Notes under the pieces: generated by a model
Told to the model about the DNA's origin: nothing
Databases searched by the model: none
Seen by the model: the letters and a program-made list of their open reading frames with translations, nothing else
Made by a program: the position numbers and the translations under genes
Shown here: piece after piece, positions 1-10,980 of the stretch
Layout: each line of letters opens with the position of its first letter
How positions within the stretch are numbered: the first letter of the stretch is position 1
Source of the DNA: Fragilaria crotonensis
Taxonomy: Eukaryota > Bacillariophyta > Fragilariophyceae > Fragilariales > Fragilariaceae
Assembly (NCBI GenBank): GCA_022925895.1
Contig: JAKSYS010000436.1
Coordinates: 1 to 52,698, forward strand
Direction of reading: 5' to 3'
Length of the DNA: 52,698 nucleotides

Positions 1-1
1 C

Positions 2-410
2 TGTGAGACCCTCTCTAGTACGGCAGCTTCACATACGTTGGCTCGCTTGGGAGTCGAGTTAGTGCGAGACCGTCAGAAACAGAAGAGGAGAACACGACAG
101 CACAATGAACGGAAGAGCGGCGATATCCGACGAGGTACGCAGTGGCGAGGGTGTCGGTGATAGTGATGTCGTGAGTTATAGATGGGGACGAAGCAACAAC
201 TGTACCTCTTCACCCTTACGATCGTAGACCGGCAAGAATGCAGTGGAGGTAATAGTTTTAGGCTAAGTTAGTTGTGAGCCGATGGAGTACATCGGCCTTA
301 AGCTAAACTAGTCGGAGTTGCACATGCGTCATGCATGTCAACGACTGTAGATAGTAGACTGTGCGCGATTAGACGATTGCACAGTAGCAAGAATGAAATA
401 TGCACTGACA
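2..410 (-). repeat. LTR of copia A (3' LTR in element sense)
   Basis: This 409-bp segment is repeated at 6831-7239. I see two differences: a 2-base indel with a substitution near 133-138, and a missing AA near 270. It begins TG and ends CA. In the element's sense it starts TGTCAGTGCA and follows a purine tract, so it is the 3' LTR. Base 1 (C) lies just outside it. Confidence 0.93.
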
Positions 411-420
411 CACTCCCCAT
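411..420 (-). other. Polypurine tract of copia A
   Basis: On the minus strand this reads ATGGGGAGTG and directly abuts the TG that opens the 3' LTR. A purine-rich tract at this place primes plus-strand DNA synthesis in LTR retrotransposons. The assignment rests on position and composition. Confidence 0.7.
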
Positions 421-3400
421 TGTAAGCCATAGCATGCAATGAGCAACAGAAGTGTATCTTGAAGGATAAGAACTTCAGGGGCCGGGGTATCCACGGGGCA
501 CCATAGTGACCCATGAGGCGGCGAACATGACGATGATGAAGCGTGGCCCAAGCGATTTCGTCAGGAATCCGCGGAGTTGACGACACCAGGAATGTGAGAA
601 AGAACAATCTCATTCGCTGCCTTCCATTCTTGGAGGGCAAAATGCTGGATGTCGATATGACGAGCGCGCGGCGTGGGACGACTCGCATTAACCATCAAGA
701 TGGCGGCAGCGTTGTCTTCGAACAACGTAGTTGGGCCGAGTTGTGCGTACCCAAGTTCTGAAAGGATCGATCGGAGGTACTTGGCAATCTTGGCGGCATG
801 GACAGCTGCAAGGAACTCTGCTTCGGTGGAGCTTGTGGAAACGGTCGATTGAATCTTTGACTTGTAAGCCAGAGGGCCACCGCAGAACATGAAGACGAGC
901 CCGGTAATAGAACGACGCGTGACAAGGTCCGTTGCATGGGCTGCGTCGACGTAACCAGCAAGTTCGGTCGAGGATTGAACTTGCGGGAAATCAGGGAGGG
1001 ACGAGTCCGGAATGAGAATCTTGAAGTCGCCAGGCGGAAGTGATGAGAGAAGCACGTTTCTCCAATAGAACAAACCCCAATTTTTCGTCATTCGTAGGTA
1101 CCGTGCGACACGACGTAATGCGTCGTAGTGCACCTTTGCCGGGTGATCGGAGAAACGGGCAAGTGTCGTGACCGCGTATCCGATGTCCGGTCGAGCAACC
1201 ACATAGGCGTAAATCAACGCTCCCAAGACACTTCGATACGAAAACCCAGCAGCCGTTTCAAGATCATAATATTCTGCGGTTCCGTCACGAGGTGCATTAG
1301 CGTAGTCGTCAAACATTTGTTGTGTTGTCGATGCGGCAAGTGGCTCGATGGGTTTCTCGTCCGTCTCTCGTGATCCGGATGACGACCAACCATAGTGCGC
1401 CAGCAATTTATCAATGTATGTTTCACACGTGATCTTGATGTATCGGTCGCGTTGGTCGACGTCGACACCATTGAACGAATTCAGGATACCTTCGTCGCGG
1501 AGATCGATGCCGTCTTCGGCGCAAATGACACGAACAAGGTCTTTGATGGCGTCAACGTTCACACATCCGATGGCCATATCGTCAACTTGGCGACATATAA
1601 GCATTCGGTGTCCCTTGTAAGTTCCTTTGATAGAGACTGCGCTCGTGGGTGGTCGAAGTGAAACCGTGACGAGCGATGACAGAGTTCACGAACTTTTCCC
1701 AAAGCGCTCCGGATTCTGGATGGCCTTGGAGAGCATGTTGAACAGGGAGCACCATTTCTCGAGAGACGACCGTACCGTGACGAGCGAGATACCAGTCGGC
1801 GTATTGATCATCGATGACCACGAACGTGGGCTGATTTGGTGGCGGCGAGTTCGCATACGCGTTCGTCGCGTCCACTTTCAGACTGACATAACCCTCATGA
1901 GCACACAGAGCAAAGAAAAGGCGCATACAAGGTTGTTCGATGCAGCTAGAATAGGTGTTAGCCAACTTGAGCTGTGGAGCTGCGCGAGGGGGATCCATCG
2001 CAGCAGTTTCTTGCTTTCCGAGAACCGTCGCCTTTGATGGCGTAGTTCCAATGTTGCCGGAGCACAATAGCATCTCTGGGAGCAGGAACAGGGGCGCCAT
2101 ACATTTCTTGTTTGGCCATCGAATCAAGCTGCTTGAATTCGGCGTCTTGCCATTCTTTCCAGTTTGGGAGGCGTCGGAGCTTACGTCGAGTGAAGCTCCC
2201 GAGGCTTTGTTCTTCCGGAGTCCCATGCGTCGTTGTATTCAGGGAAGCGAAGGAGCAACTGAACATGGTCATCATCGATGGTGCTGTCTTCGTTGCATGC
2301 GATACCGCCGTCAGGCAGGTTCGGTTGCGGGGAGGAGGACCGGATGGCAGAGACTGTACGCAATTGTTCCACAGATAGATGAATCGGCTGGTCAAGATGC
2401 CGATCGACAACTGGGATATATCGGTCCGGTGCGAAAACAATCTTGAACGTTTGCTCGTCCGATGCGGCCACAACACGAAGTGCGTCCAAGATAGATGCCG
2501 CAGTGAACACGGCGACGTCATTAATGGATACAACGAAGGCGCCGATGTATTTACGGCGAACATTTCGGATCCGCGAGGCCGTGGTATTTGCAACAACACC
2601 GGAAACATACCCTCGTCTCCGAATGTGACACTCCATGATTTCGAAACCGAGGCAGGGATGCTCACAGGTGATGGACGGGGACAGTTCGTCAAGGCGTTCG
2701 AATGGGTCATCAGAGACTTCCAGGTTGAAGGCTGGGAGATCCAGACGGTCCGGACCGACGACGCCGTCATCGGCAAGGTTCCGGAGGAGCTTCACATTAG
2801 GAGGCGGTTCATCTAGATCGTTCATGCCCTCGTCGAAACGCGCATGGGTGGCGGTTTTGACGGTCGAGCTGCCAAGGTCGAAGTAATACATGACCTTCAG
2901 GGAGCGCGAGTACCCGAGAAAAATACCGAGGCGGGAGTTCGGAACGACGCGACCGTATCGAGCAGTCGTTGGACGAACGTGGATCCGACATCCAAAGGTC
3001 CGTAGCTTTGCCAGATTTGGGAGAGGGGCACCACACATCTCGTATGGGCTTGTAGGTCGATCGCCGTGGGGGACGAAGTTATACAAGCGAATGTAGTGGT
3101 AGAATGCATACGGCCAGAAGTTGGGCTGGAGATTCGCACCGGAAAGCATGGTGCGAAGAGCATCGCCGATCGTCTGATGTGGACGCTCTCCAGGTCCATT
3201 CTGATGCGACGAATCCGGACCGGTCAGTTCCACGGCATATCCAAAGTTTGCGAAGGTGCGATGGATGTCGCGGCACTTTCCGAGCTCACCACCTCCATCC
3301 ATGCGAACATACTTGTCGGGACATTGCGGGGGGAGTTGCTTGCAAGCCAGCTGTTGATCCAATCGATGGGAGGTGCTTTCGTTGCGAAGGCGCGACCGAA

Positions 3401-4609
3401 GATTCGACCACTGAAGTGATCAGTAAGAAGGACATAACAAGTCTCTCCGTTGAGGCCGACGAGGGTGTTGTGTCGAACTGAGTCCCGGCTCTTCTGGACC
3501 ATGAAGCCAAAATCGATCGACAATCCTTGGTTACACGTTGTCGCTCTCATTGTGGTTTCGATTCCTTTTGGTGCTTTGCGGAGTTTGGCAGCAAGACAGA
3601 TGGGACATCCTTCAAGTTCGGTTGGAATCTGGAATTGCGGCATCCCTTTTACAAAACGATGCATCTCCGACAGACGACGAAAATTGATGTGCCCAAGCCG
3701 TTGGTGCCACAACATTCGCAGAGCCGTACGACTCAGGGAGCGCACGGCATATGCATCCGTGCATAAAGGCGAAGAGAGTTCCGGGAAAATGAACGTCACC
3801 GTCCAGGATCGTTGGACGTTGAGCGAGGAGATCTTCTGAGCGATGGCCTTCGTGGCTTAAGCGGTCTGTGTCGATATTGACGGGGACAATGAAATCGAGA
3901 CCCGCCGGAGCCATTCCTTGTCCAAAAACGTAAGGTCTTGCGTTGCCGTCGGGTGAAGCGGGCAGCACATTAGAATTCGGGGCAGGTGGAGAATGACAGG
4001 CATCGCAGGTCATACCATCGATGGGATCAAGAATTGTTGCTGCGGTGACTGGTGCATGTTCGGTGCACAGTTTCCGAACGACTTGGTCCGATGGTAGCGG
4101 CGCTAAATGGGCCTCAGCTGTCGGGGCAATCAAGGCCTCAGTGAACGTCAAGCCGCCGCGGCTTGCCGTCGGTTGCAAGATGATGTGTATATCTTGCGAG
4201 CGACGAAGGCGGTGCGGAAAGTGAATGTGTCCGATGTTTTCAGAGAAGCTTGACATGTGGTAGCCATCGGTACCGAGCTGCTTTGAAATAGCTGCATGGG
4301 AAATGATGATGCCTGGAATTGTGGGAGTGTAATATGTCCGAATGAATACGGACGATGGGCCTCCGCATTTCCACGATTATCAACCGGCACGCACAGGAAG
4401 CCGACACCGATAGGTTGATGCGCATGGTGACCGGCGTCAAAGAGGCGGACGTTGGTGCGACTGAGAGGGCGGTAGGCAAAGAGAAGCTTGCGATCGTTGG
4501 CAGTGCATGCCATCGATCCGTTGTCGGCATGCGCGAACGAGTTGACGTTCGCGATCATACGTTTCAGCCAGTCGACGAAGTAGGATAGGTTCGGGAAGAA
4601 CGTCGTCGA
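421..4609 (-). pseudogene. Copia A pol: protease, integrase, RT, RNase H; frame-broken
   Basis: Read from high to low coordinates. The protease region near 4490-4535 has ADNGSMACTAND, a DNGS variant of the usual DSG/DTG. The integrase zinc-binding region near 3560-3730 has LWHQRLGHINF followed by CPICLAAKLRK. The integrase core covers roughly 2880-3480, with HQNGPGERPHQTIGDALRTM. RT lies near 1560-2230, with VDATNAYANSPP and a catalytic RQVDDMAIG in place of YVDD. RNase H lies near 561-1000, with YVDAAHATD, STSSTEAEF and FEDNAAAI. These pieces occupy different minus-strand frames with several shifts: between protease and integrase, within integrase, just before QVDD, and twice in the RNase H tail, where the usual ADxLTK motif is cut by a stop at 561. 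The domains are certain; the exact number of indels is not. Confidence 0.88.
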
Positions 4610-6672
4610 TGTGAATTGTCTCTGACGCTGGAAGTGCAGGATTTGCATCAGCGACAGGGATGGTGATGGAGTTGGTGCTGGGGACGTCGAAACATGCCTC
4701 AAAGTCGACTTCTTCAGCAGCGGTGACGCGGAGGGAATTTTGTTGGAAGCCAACTAATTCGTCTTCATCCTCGTCGTCGTCCTTGTCTTCGGTGGCAGGG
4801 ACCTCAACGCCGGCCGGCTCATGTTCCAAGATGCGACGCATGGTCCGGTTGGTGGGAGGCGGTGGGCGACCACGGGTATTGGCCGAGTTCAGGCGGCTGC
4901 GAAACTGCTTGTGCGAGTTCGCGATCTGCGCCTTGAGCTGAGGATTGCGTTGTGCCAACCCTTCGGCGACAATGTAGTCAACGAAGCGATTGCAGTCCTC
5001 CAATTTATGACCTGGCAAATGGCAACCAAGACAAACAGAAGATGCATCTTGGTTCTGGGAAATGGCGCGAACCATCAGGTTGATCTCCTCGTCGTCGAGG
5101 GTCGCTTCGGACATGGACGACGAGAAGTCAGGCGACGCGGTTTCAATGCGTCGGATGATGGACGTCGGCGTCCTTCCGTTGACGACTGCTGCGAGGACGG
5201 TGGGTCGCGGCCGATTTCGGATGCATACTCGACGAACGTCGTTGCGAGTTGCGCCAACGAGAGTTTGAACGGAAGCGCACCATCGTGTCCAGTGCGCTTA
5301 TCGCGTTCGACTAAACGTCGGATCTCGGACGCCATTCGGACGTCAGATTGCGGACCGAAAGGTCGAGAGCCTCTGATTCGGTGTACGTGCGAGTGGCTTG
5401 ACGCTCGCGCACCATGAAGTCTTGAAGCCGACGGATGTACAAACTGAATGGTTCGGTACGACGCTGGCGAGGATTTCGCTAGCAGTTGAGAACACTGAAT
5501 GGAGAAGGGGATGATGTAGGCGGAACAATGAATACACCACGTGATATCCTGCTTGGGGAGGGCAGCCTTCAACGGCGCTCTGTTCTCGTGAACCATTCGG
5601 GAAGGTTGATTCTTGAGTGAGGGCGGTGTAGATTAACCCCGACATGAATGAGTCCTTCTCGCGGACGGACGCAGGAAGCCAAAGCCACCATTTTCCATGA
5701 ATCGAATCCTCTTGTGCCGATTCATATGGTGGGCACCACACTCCCATTGAAGGCAAGTGGAGCAAAATAATTTGTACCAATGAACGAATGAATCGTTTTT
5801 GGACGAATCGAATTTTGGAATGCTCGCTTTTCGGAAGTCTTTGAACTTTACCTCGCCACACATGAATTGGCACATGTAATCTTCAAAAGATTCGGCACCG
5901 AAGGTCACTTCGGCTGAAAAAGGGTGCATGCGAGTAGGCGTACGGGTCAACGTTCCCGTACGATTTGTCGCTGCGGAATTGAATAACGGGCGAGGCGGGA
6001 CCGCGTCGGGTGGACTCTGAAAGCGATCAGCGGCCATTGGTGGCCCGTGGCCACCGGTGGGTCGGGTATCGACCGGTTGTCCTCGAAAGGTCGGGACGGT
6101 GATGACAGGATCGTCGCTAGTATCGACGTTGACACTTGGCGGGGGATGATCTTCTTCCGTGGTAGCGGGAACAGGTGGCGTGTCGACATGTACGGATGTG
6201 TCGATTACCGATGGCGGCCCTCCTCGTCGGGAGTGCCGGAACGGCTCTCGTGTACGCTATCGGAAGCAACCGAGGATCCTGGTGGTTTCGGAATGTCGAT
6301 CGCAGACATAAGAAAACGGATCAGGACAGGGACATGGACGAGGTCCGAAGGACGAGCGATCTTTGAGGCGCTGGTTGATCAAGCGCTGCAATGCAGGCTT
6401 TCGCAACGAGATGATGTGATTGCGATCACGGGCGTGATACATGCCGAAACCAGAGTCCGTCAGCAAGGTATCAAATCCTCCGAGAGCCAGGTGGTATCTT
6501 GGAGTTGTTGGAGGACCGAATCGCGGATCACGTCGTGGTAGTTGTCAAGAAGTGTCTTCGTAAGGACGTTGAAGACTTCTGTGAGTGGGATTTCCGCCAT
6601 TGGGCAGTCCACAATGTCGATGGTGACAACGAGACAGTCATCATCGTGCCGGAGCTCCCCTGCGTCTGACAT
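4610..6672 (-). pseudogene. Copia A gag, frame-broken
   Basis: The gag region begins with an ATG at 6672 (MSDAGELRHDDD) and leaves frame near 6460. It continues in other frames through a segment near 5690-5880 (VKFKDFRKASIPKFD, then VHWYKLFC). A zinc knuckle of the form C-x2-C-x4-H-x4-C lies at 4992-5033 (CLGCHLPGHKLEDC) and marks nucleocapsid. An acidic Asp/Glu stretch follows the knuckle. Gag would package element RNA into particles. At least four frame changes make it non-functional as read. The boundary with protease is approximate because gag and pol appear to be continuous. Confidence 0.8.
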
Positions 6673-6813
6673 GTTAATATCAGGTCTTCAGAAATATGCG
6701 GTCCTGGATGGATGATTCCGAATCGGAGTGGTAACGTGGTTCTTGGTATCGTACGACACAAAGAACACGAGAGAACGCAGACTTATTCGGGTGGCGCAGA
6801 ATTCAATCGTATA

Positions 6814-6830
6814 CGTTTGGGCTCATAACC
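6814..6830 (-). other. Primer binding site matching the 5' half of initiator tRNA-Met
   Basis: Directly beside the 5' LTR the minus strand reads GGTTATGAGCCCAAACG, complementary to an anticodon arm ending ...GGGCTCATAACC. That is the anticodon stem-loop of a Met tRNA, not the 3' CCA end. Drosophila copia is known to be primed by such a 5' half-tRNA fragment of initiator tRNA-Met. Plus-strand bases 6791-6799 (GTGGCGCAG) also resemble the D-arm of that tRNA. I infer half-tRNA priming here. Confidence 0.75.
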
Positions 6831-7239
6831 TGTGAGACCCTCTCTAGTACGGCAGCTTCACATACGTTGGCTCGCTTGGGAGTCGAGTTAGTGCGAGACC
6901 GTCAGAAACAGAAGAGGAGAACACGACAGCACAATGAACGGAAGAGCGGCGATATCCGACGAGGTACGCAGTGCGGGGTGTCGGTGATAGTGATGTCGTG
7001 AGTTATAGATGGGGACGAAGCAACAACTGTACCTCTTCACCCTTACGATCGTAGACCGGCAAGAATGCAGTGGAGGTAATAGTTTTAGGCTAAGTTAAAG
7101 TTGTGAGCCGATGGAGTACATCGGCCTTAAGCTAAACTAGTCGGAGTTGCACATGCGTCATGCATGTCAACGACTGTAGATAGTAGACTGTGCGCGATTA
7201 GACGATTGCACAGTAGCAAGAATGAAATATGCACTGACA
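6831..7239 (-). repeat. LTR of copia A (5' LTR in element sense)
   Basis: Second copy of the 409-bp LTR, with TG at 6831 and CA at 7238-7239. Its sequence is the same as 2-410 apart from two small differences. It should carry the element promoter, reading leftwards. The flanking sequence 7240-7244 is AATGC, the candidate target duplication. Confidence 0.93.
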
Positions 7240-10200
7240 AATGCCTTTCACCTAACCAAGCATGACGGCACGGTGCGTGTTTTCAAGCAATCCCCGAAGG
7301 GGCTGTATTACATCGATACCAAGGAGCAGGACCATGAAGACACAGGACACTATGACGTGAACCTGATCAATACGGTAGAGGATAACCGTACTAAGTACTC
7401 CGAACGCGACTACTCGAAGGCGGTACTGGCCCGAAAGGTACAAAAAATTATTGGAAGACCAAGCACTAAGACATTCCTGGGCATTGTGGAAAGAACCTGT
7501 TCCAAAATTGTCCTGTCAAGCGTGAGGACATTATTGCAGCGGAGCGTATATTTGGCCCAGAGGTCGGATCGCTCATGGGCAAAACAGTCCGAAAGACGCC
7601 AAAAGCAGTGCAGGCTACATACACCAATATACCAGCTACCATAATGTCTCGGTACCGAAGGTAACTCTGGCCGGTGATATCATGTTCGTAAACAAGCTTC
7701 CATTTTCGTTACGATTTAGGAATATCCGGTTTTCAACATCTGAGTTTCTAACCAACCGAAAATCCGACACAATCTTTAAGGCCATCACACATGTGCACCA
7801 GACGTATGCAAAACGTGGGTTTCACATTGAGGTGATATTGATGGACGGCGAATTCGACAAGGACGGTCTCGTCGGTGACGTTGCGGAGCTGGGAATCAGC
7901 ATTAATTGTGTGGCCGCCGAGGAACATGTGCCTGAAATAGAGCGCCACATCCGGACCATCAAAGAAAGATCCAGGAGTGTGGTCGGCATGCTGCCGTTCA
8001 AACAGTTGCCCGCAAGGATCGTCATCGAGCTCATACACTACGTCGTGTTCTGGCTCAACAGTTTCCCTGTCCAAAGAGGCATTTCCGATGTGTTGAGCCC
8101 TCGAGCTCTCGTGGTGGGGTCGACGATTGACTACGCCACTCATTGCAAGATCGAGTTCGGCGCCTACGTCCAGACCCATGAACCCCACGATAACTCTATG
8201 CTACCGCGTACGACGGGTGCCATTGCGCTCCGCCCAACGGGTAACGCACAAGGGGACACTATTTCTACAGCCTTACAACTGGAAGCGCTTGCACCGCACA
8301 CAATGGACGGAGCTCCCAATCCCGCAGACGTTATTGATCGAGTGCACAAACTATCGCGTCGCGATCTCGAATTAACTCCCTGAGTTTTCCGATCGGGCAG
8401 GAGTGCTAATCCCCGATGATGACGACGATGCGAATGATGATGACGATGATGATGATGATAATTTCGATCCGAACGACGACCCAGCTAATGACGACGACGA
8501 TGATGATGACTGGATCGACGGTCAGATCGCAGGAGTGGATGGAGATTGTTGAGATTGTTGAAGAGAACGTTGGAGAAGTGGGACACCGGTGTCGATAGAG
8601 GCGAAGCGAAACGGATGTCGCGAAGAAGAGGCTGGAAGCAACCGAAGAAGAAGCAAACGAAGACGCGAGACGAACGAAGCTAACGAAGAAACAAACGAAG
8701 ACGCGAACGAAGAAGCGAACGAAGTCGCGAGAGACGACGAAGCTAACGAAGAAGCAAACGAAGAAGCGAACGAAGTAGCGAACGAAGTAGCGAACGAAGT
8801 CGCGAGAGACGCGAACGAGGACGCGAACGAAGTCGCGAGAGAGGGCGAGATCGCTCCAGTCGCGCCAACAATACAAGTCGAGGCTGCGCGACCTGCAATG
8901 CAAGTTGACGAACTCATGGACGTGCGATACGGAAGAAGACTGGGGAAATATAATCTTCGGGCCCGCAAGCCGCGGGATTATGGCCACCTACACGCTACGC
9001 TCGAGTCCATCGCCATGACACAGCACAGCGTCCGAAAACTCCGAATTTTTGGCGAGGCCGGCGTTGACGCCGTGCTTAAAGAACTAACGCAACTGTATGA
9101 CCGTGAGGTCATAAGGCCAAGGGGCAAGGACAGATGACCGATGAAGAGCGCGAGGCGGCACTACAATACCTGATGTTTTGAAGCAGAAACGAGATGGCAC
9201 GGTAAAGGAAGAGGCTGTGCGGACGGCAGAAAACAGCGACCATACACAACCAAGGAAGAGGCGAGTTCACCAACAGTCGCAACTGAGTCCGTCATGCTAT
9301 CGTGCACAATCGACGCCAAAGAAGAAAGAGATGTGGGGGTGGTTGACCTCCCAGCTGCATTCATGCAGGTCGGGATGAAAGGTGAAAGAACAGTCCACAT
9401 GAAATTGGAAGGGAAGATGGCAGAGCTCATGGTCCGAATTGATCCCAAAATGTATCGGAAGTACATTCAGATGGAAAACGGCGAATGGTACTCTATGTGG
9501 AACTGGAGAAGGCGCTGTACGGCACGCTGACTGGCGCATTTCTGTTTTGGAAAAAGCTAAGCAAGCAACTAATCAAATGGGGATTTGTTCTGAACCCATA
9601 TGACAGCTGTGTCGCCAACAAAATTGTCAATGGTAAACAGTGTACCATTTTGTGGCATGTGGATGACCTTAAAATCTCCCATGTTGACCCGAAGGTCGTT
9701 GATGACGTGATCGAGCTGCTGAAGTCTGAATTTGGAAGGAGGCCCCGCTCACGATCTCAAGAGGAAAGGTGCACGAATACCTTGGAATGACGATCGACTT
9801 CAGCGTGAAGGGCAAGGTTAAGTTCACGATGATCGACTACATCGAGAACATGATAACGGAATTGCCGGCCGACATGTCAGGAACAGTCAGGTCACCGGCA
9901 TCATCGCATCTATTCGATGTGAATGATGATGCAGAAAAGCTGAACACCGAGTTGTCCGATTTTTTCCATCACAACGTGGCAAGCTTCTGTTTCTATGCAA
10001 GCGCGCACGGCCGGACATACAGACAGCAGTGGCATTTCTGTACTCGCGTAAAGAACCGGACGTCGACGACTACAAAAATTGGGCAGGACTATGATGTACC
10101 TGCGAGGCACGGTTAAATGCCCTTGACTTTGGAGGCTGACGATGTAACATCGTTAAGTGGTGGGTTGACGCTTCGTTTGCGGTGCACCCTGATATGCGAA

Positions 10201-10856
10201 GTCATACAGGTGGCGTGATGATGCTGGCAAGGGGCAATCTACGGCACTTCCACTCGCCAAAAGATTAATACGAAAAGTTCAACTGAGGCCGAACTGGTTG
10301 GGGTAAACGACATTCTTCCACAAGCCTTATGGACCCGATATTTCTTGGAGGCCCAGGGATACGCAGTTAACGAATCCATTGTCTATCAGGACAATAAAAG
10401 TACGATCCTACTGGCCGAAAACGGGAAGGCGTCAAGTGGAAAGCGAACTCGACATATCAACATCCGTTATTTCTTTATCAAGGATCAGTGGCCTCTGGAG
10501 AGGTCAAAATTGAGCATTGTCCTACCAACGAAATGGTTGGTGACTTCTTTACGAAACCTTTGCAAGGGATGCAATTTATGAAGTTCCGTGACGAGATCAT
10601 GAACGTCAATCCTACGACCTACGATGATGGATCGCAGGATTGCAGGAGTGTGTTGAATAATATTACTGTCGGAATGACCGGACATAGTGAGAGGACGAAC
10701 GGAGACGAAACGGATACCGGATGGAGAACCGTGGAGTCTAAACAAGACATTAAGGAGAAACGGAAGCTGTCACGATTGAGTGCCGGCAAGACTGAGAACG
10801 TATCACGTGTGAACGAAAAGGTCAATTGTAAACGGACCAGCTTGGGAAACGAGTGA
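7240..10856 (+). pseudogene. Copia B pol remnant: integrase, RT, RNase H
   Basis: From 7240 the frame reads NAFHLTKHDGTVRVFK and then KTFLGIVE, shifting near 7500 to AAERIFGPEVGSLMGKTVRK. Integrase core occupies 7682-8383 (MDGEFDKDGLV, PEIERHIRTIKERSRSVVG, FWLNSFP). RT spans about 9080-9900: QLYDREVIRP, VGVVDLPAAFMQV, LEKALYGTLTGAFLFWKKL, and the catalytic LWHVDDLKISHV at about 9650-9682. RNase H is scattered over 10150-10560: VDASFAVHPDMRSHTGG, STEAELVGVND, YQDNKSTILLAENG. It ends with EMVGDFFTKPLQGMQF and a Lys/Arg-rich tail. At least six frame changes are needed to follow the protein. Confidence 0.88.
8411..8840 (+). repeat. Low-complexity coding linker of copia B: Asp run, then Ala-Asn-Glu repeats
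   Basis: 8411-8515 is GATGAC-type microsatellite coding mainly for Asp, with WIDGQIAGVD at its end. From about 8640 to 8840 variants of CGAACGAAG are repeated in 9- and 12-base units, encoding alternating ANEE, ANEV and ANED. Together they form the hypervariable linker between integrase and RT. Lys/Arg-rich residues lie between the two acidic blocks. Slippage in such repeats probably caused part of the frame loss. Confidence 0.7.
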
Positions 10857-10980
10857 TAGTCTCATTCTAATTTAATTTTCCGATTTACAAGCGATTTAAT
10901 CTCCCAGTGTTGACTGCAGTACTGTATCGTTGTCTGATTGGCACGTAGGTACTGTGTGTTGATATTGTGGTTTCAACAGG

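Larger units (their letters stand above)
2..7239 (-). mobile_element. Ty1/copia LTR retrotransposon A, complete but coding-defective
   Basis: Two nearly identical 409-bp direct repeats starting TG and ending CA bound an internal region whose minus strand encodes, in order, gag with a CCHC knuckle, an aspartic protease, integrase, reverse transcriptase and RNase H. That order (integrase before RT) defines Ty1/copia. A primer binding site lies next to the right LTR and a purine tract next to the left LTR, as expected for a minus-strand element. The coding region is split by many frame changes, so this copy cannot make a full polyprotein. The element interrupts another copia element that resumes at 7240. 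The five bases after it are AATGC and the single base available before it is C, which fits a 5-bp target duplication. Confidence 0.93.
7240..10979 (+). mobile_element. Copia retrotransposon B, 5'-truncated by the window edge and element A
   Basis: Coding similarity to copia pol starts at the first base after element A and runs on the plus strand: GAG-pre-integrase, integrase, an acidic linker, RT and RNase H. Gag, protease and 5' LTR are missing, so they should lie left of this window, on the other side of element A. After the last coding frame (10856) a TG-started stretch runs to CA at 10978-10979 and could be a remnant of a 3' LTR, but without the partner copy this cannot be shown. Many frame changes mark this as an old copy. 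Its RT lineage differs from element A (HVDD against QVDD). Confidence 0.85.

Noticed and set aside
338..3839. Plus-strand frames within copia A (for example 1627-2037, 2379-2816 and 3450-3839)
   Set aside because: They lie opposite recognisable minus-strand integrase, RT and RNase H and show no motif.
6791..6830. A tRNA gene beside the right LTR of copia A
   Set aside because: Only a degenerate 5' half is present, the sequence runs directly into the LTR, and its position fits a primer binding site.
8406..8987. Minus-strand frame with repeated FVRFFVCFFVS-like hydrophobic sequence
   Set aside because: It is the antisense of the CGAACGAAG repeats and the Asp run in copia B, not a membrane protein gene.
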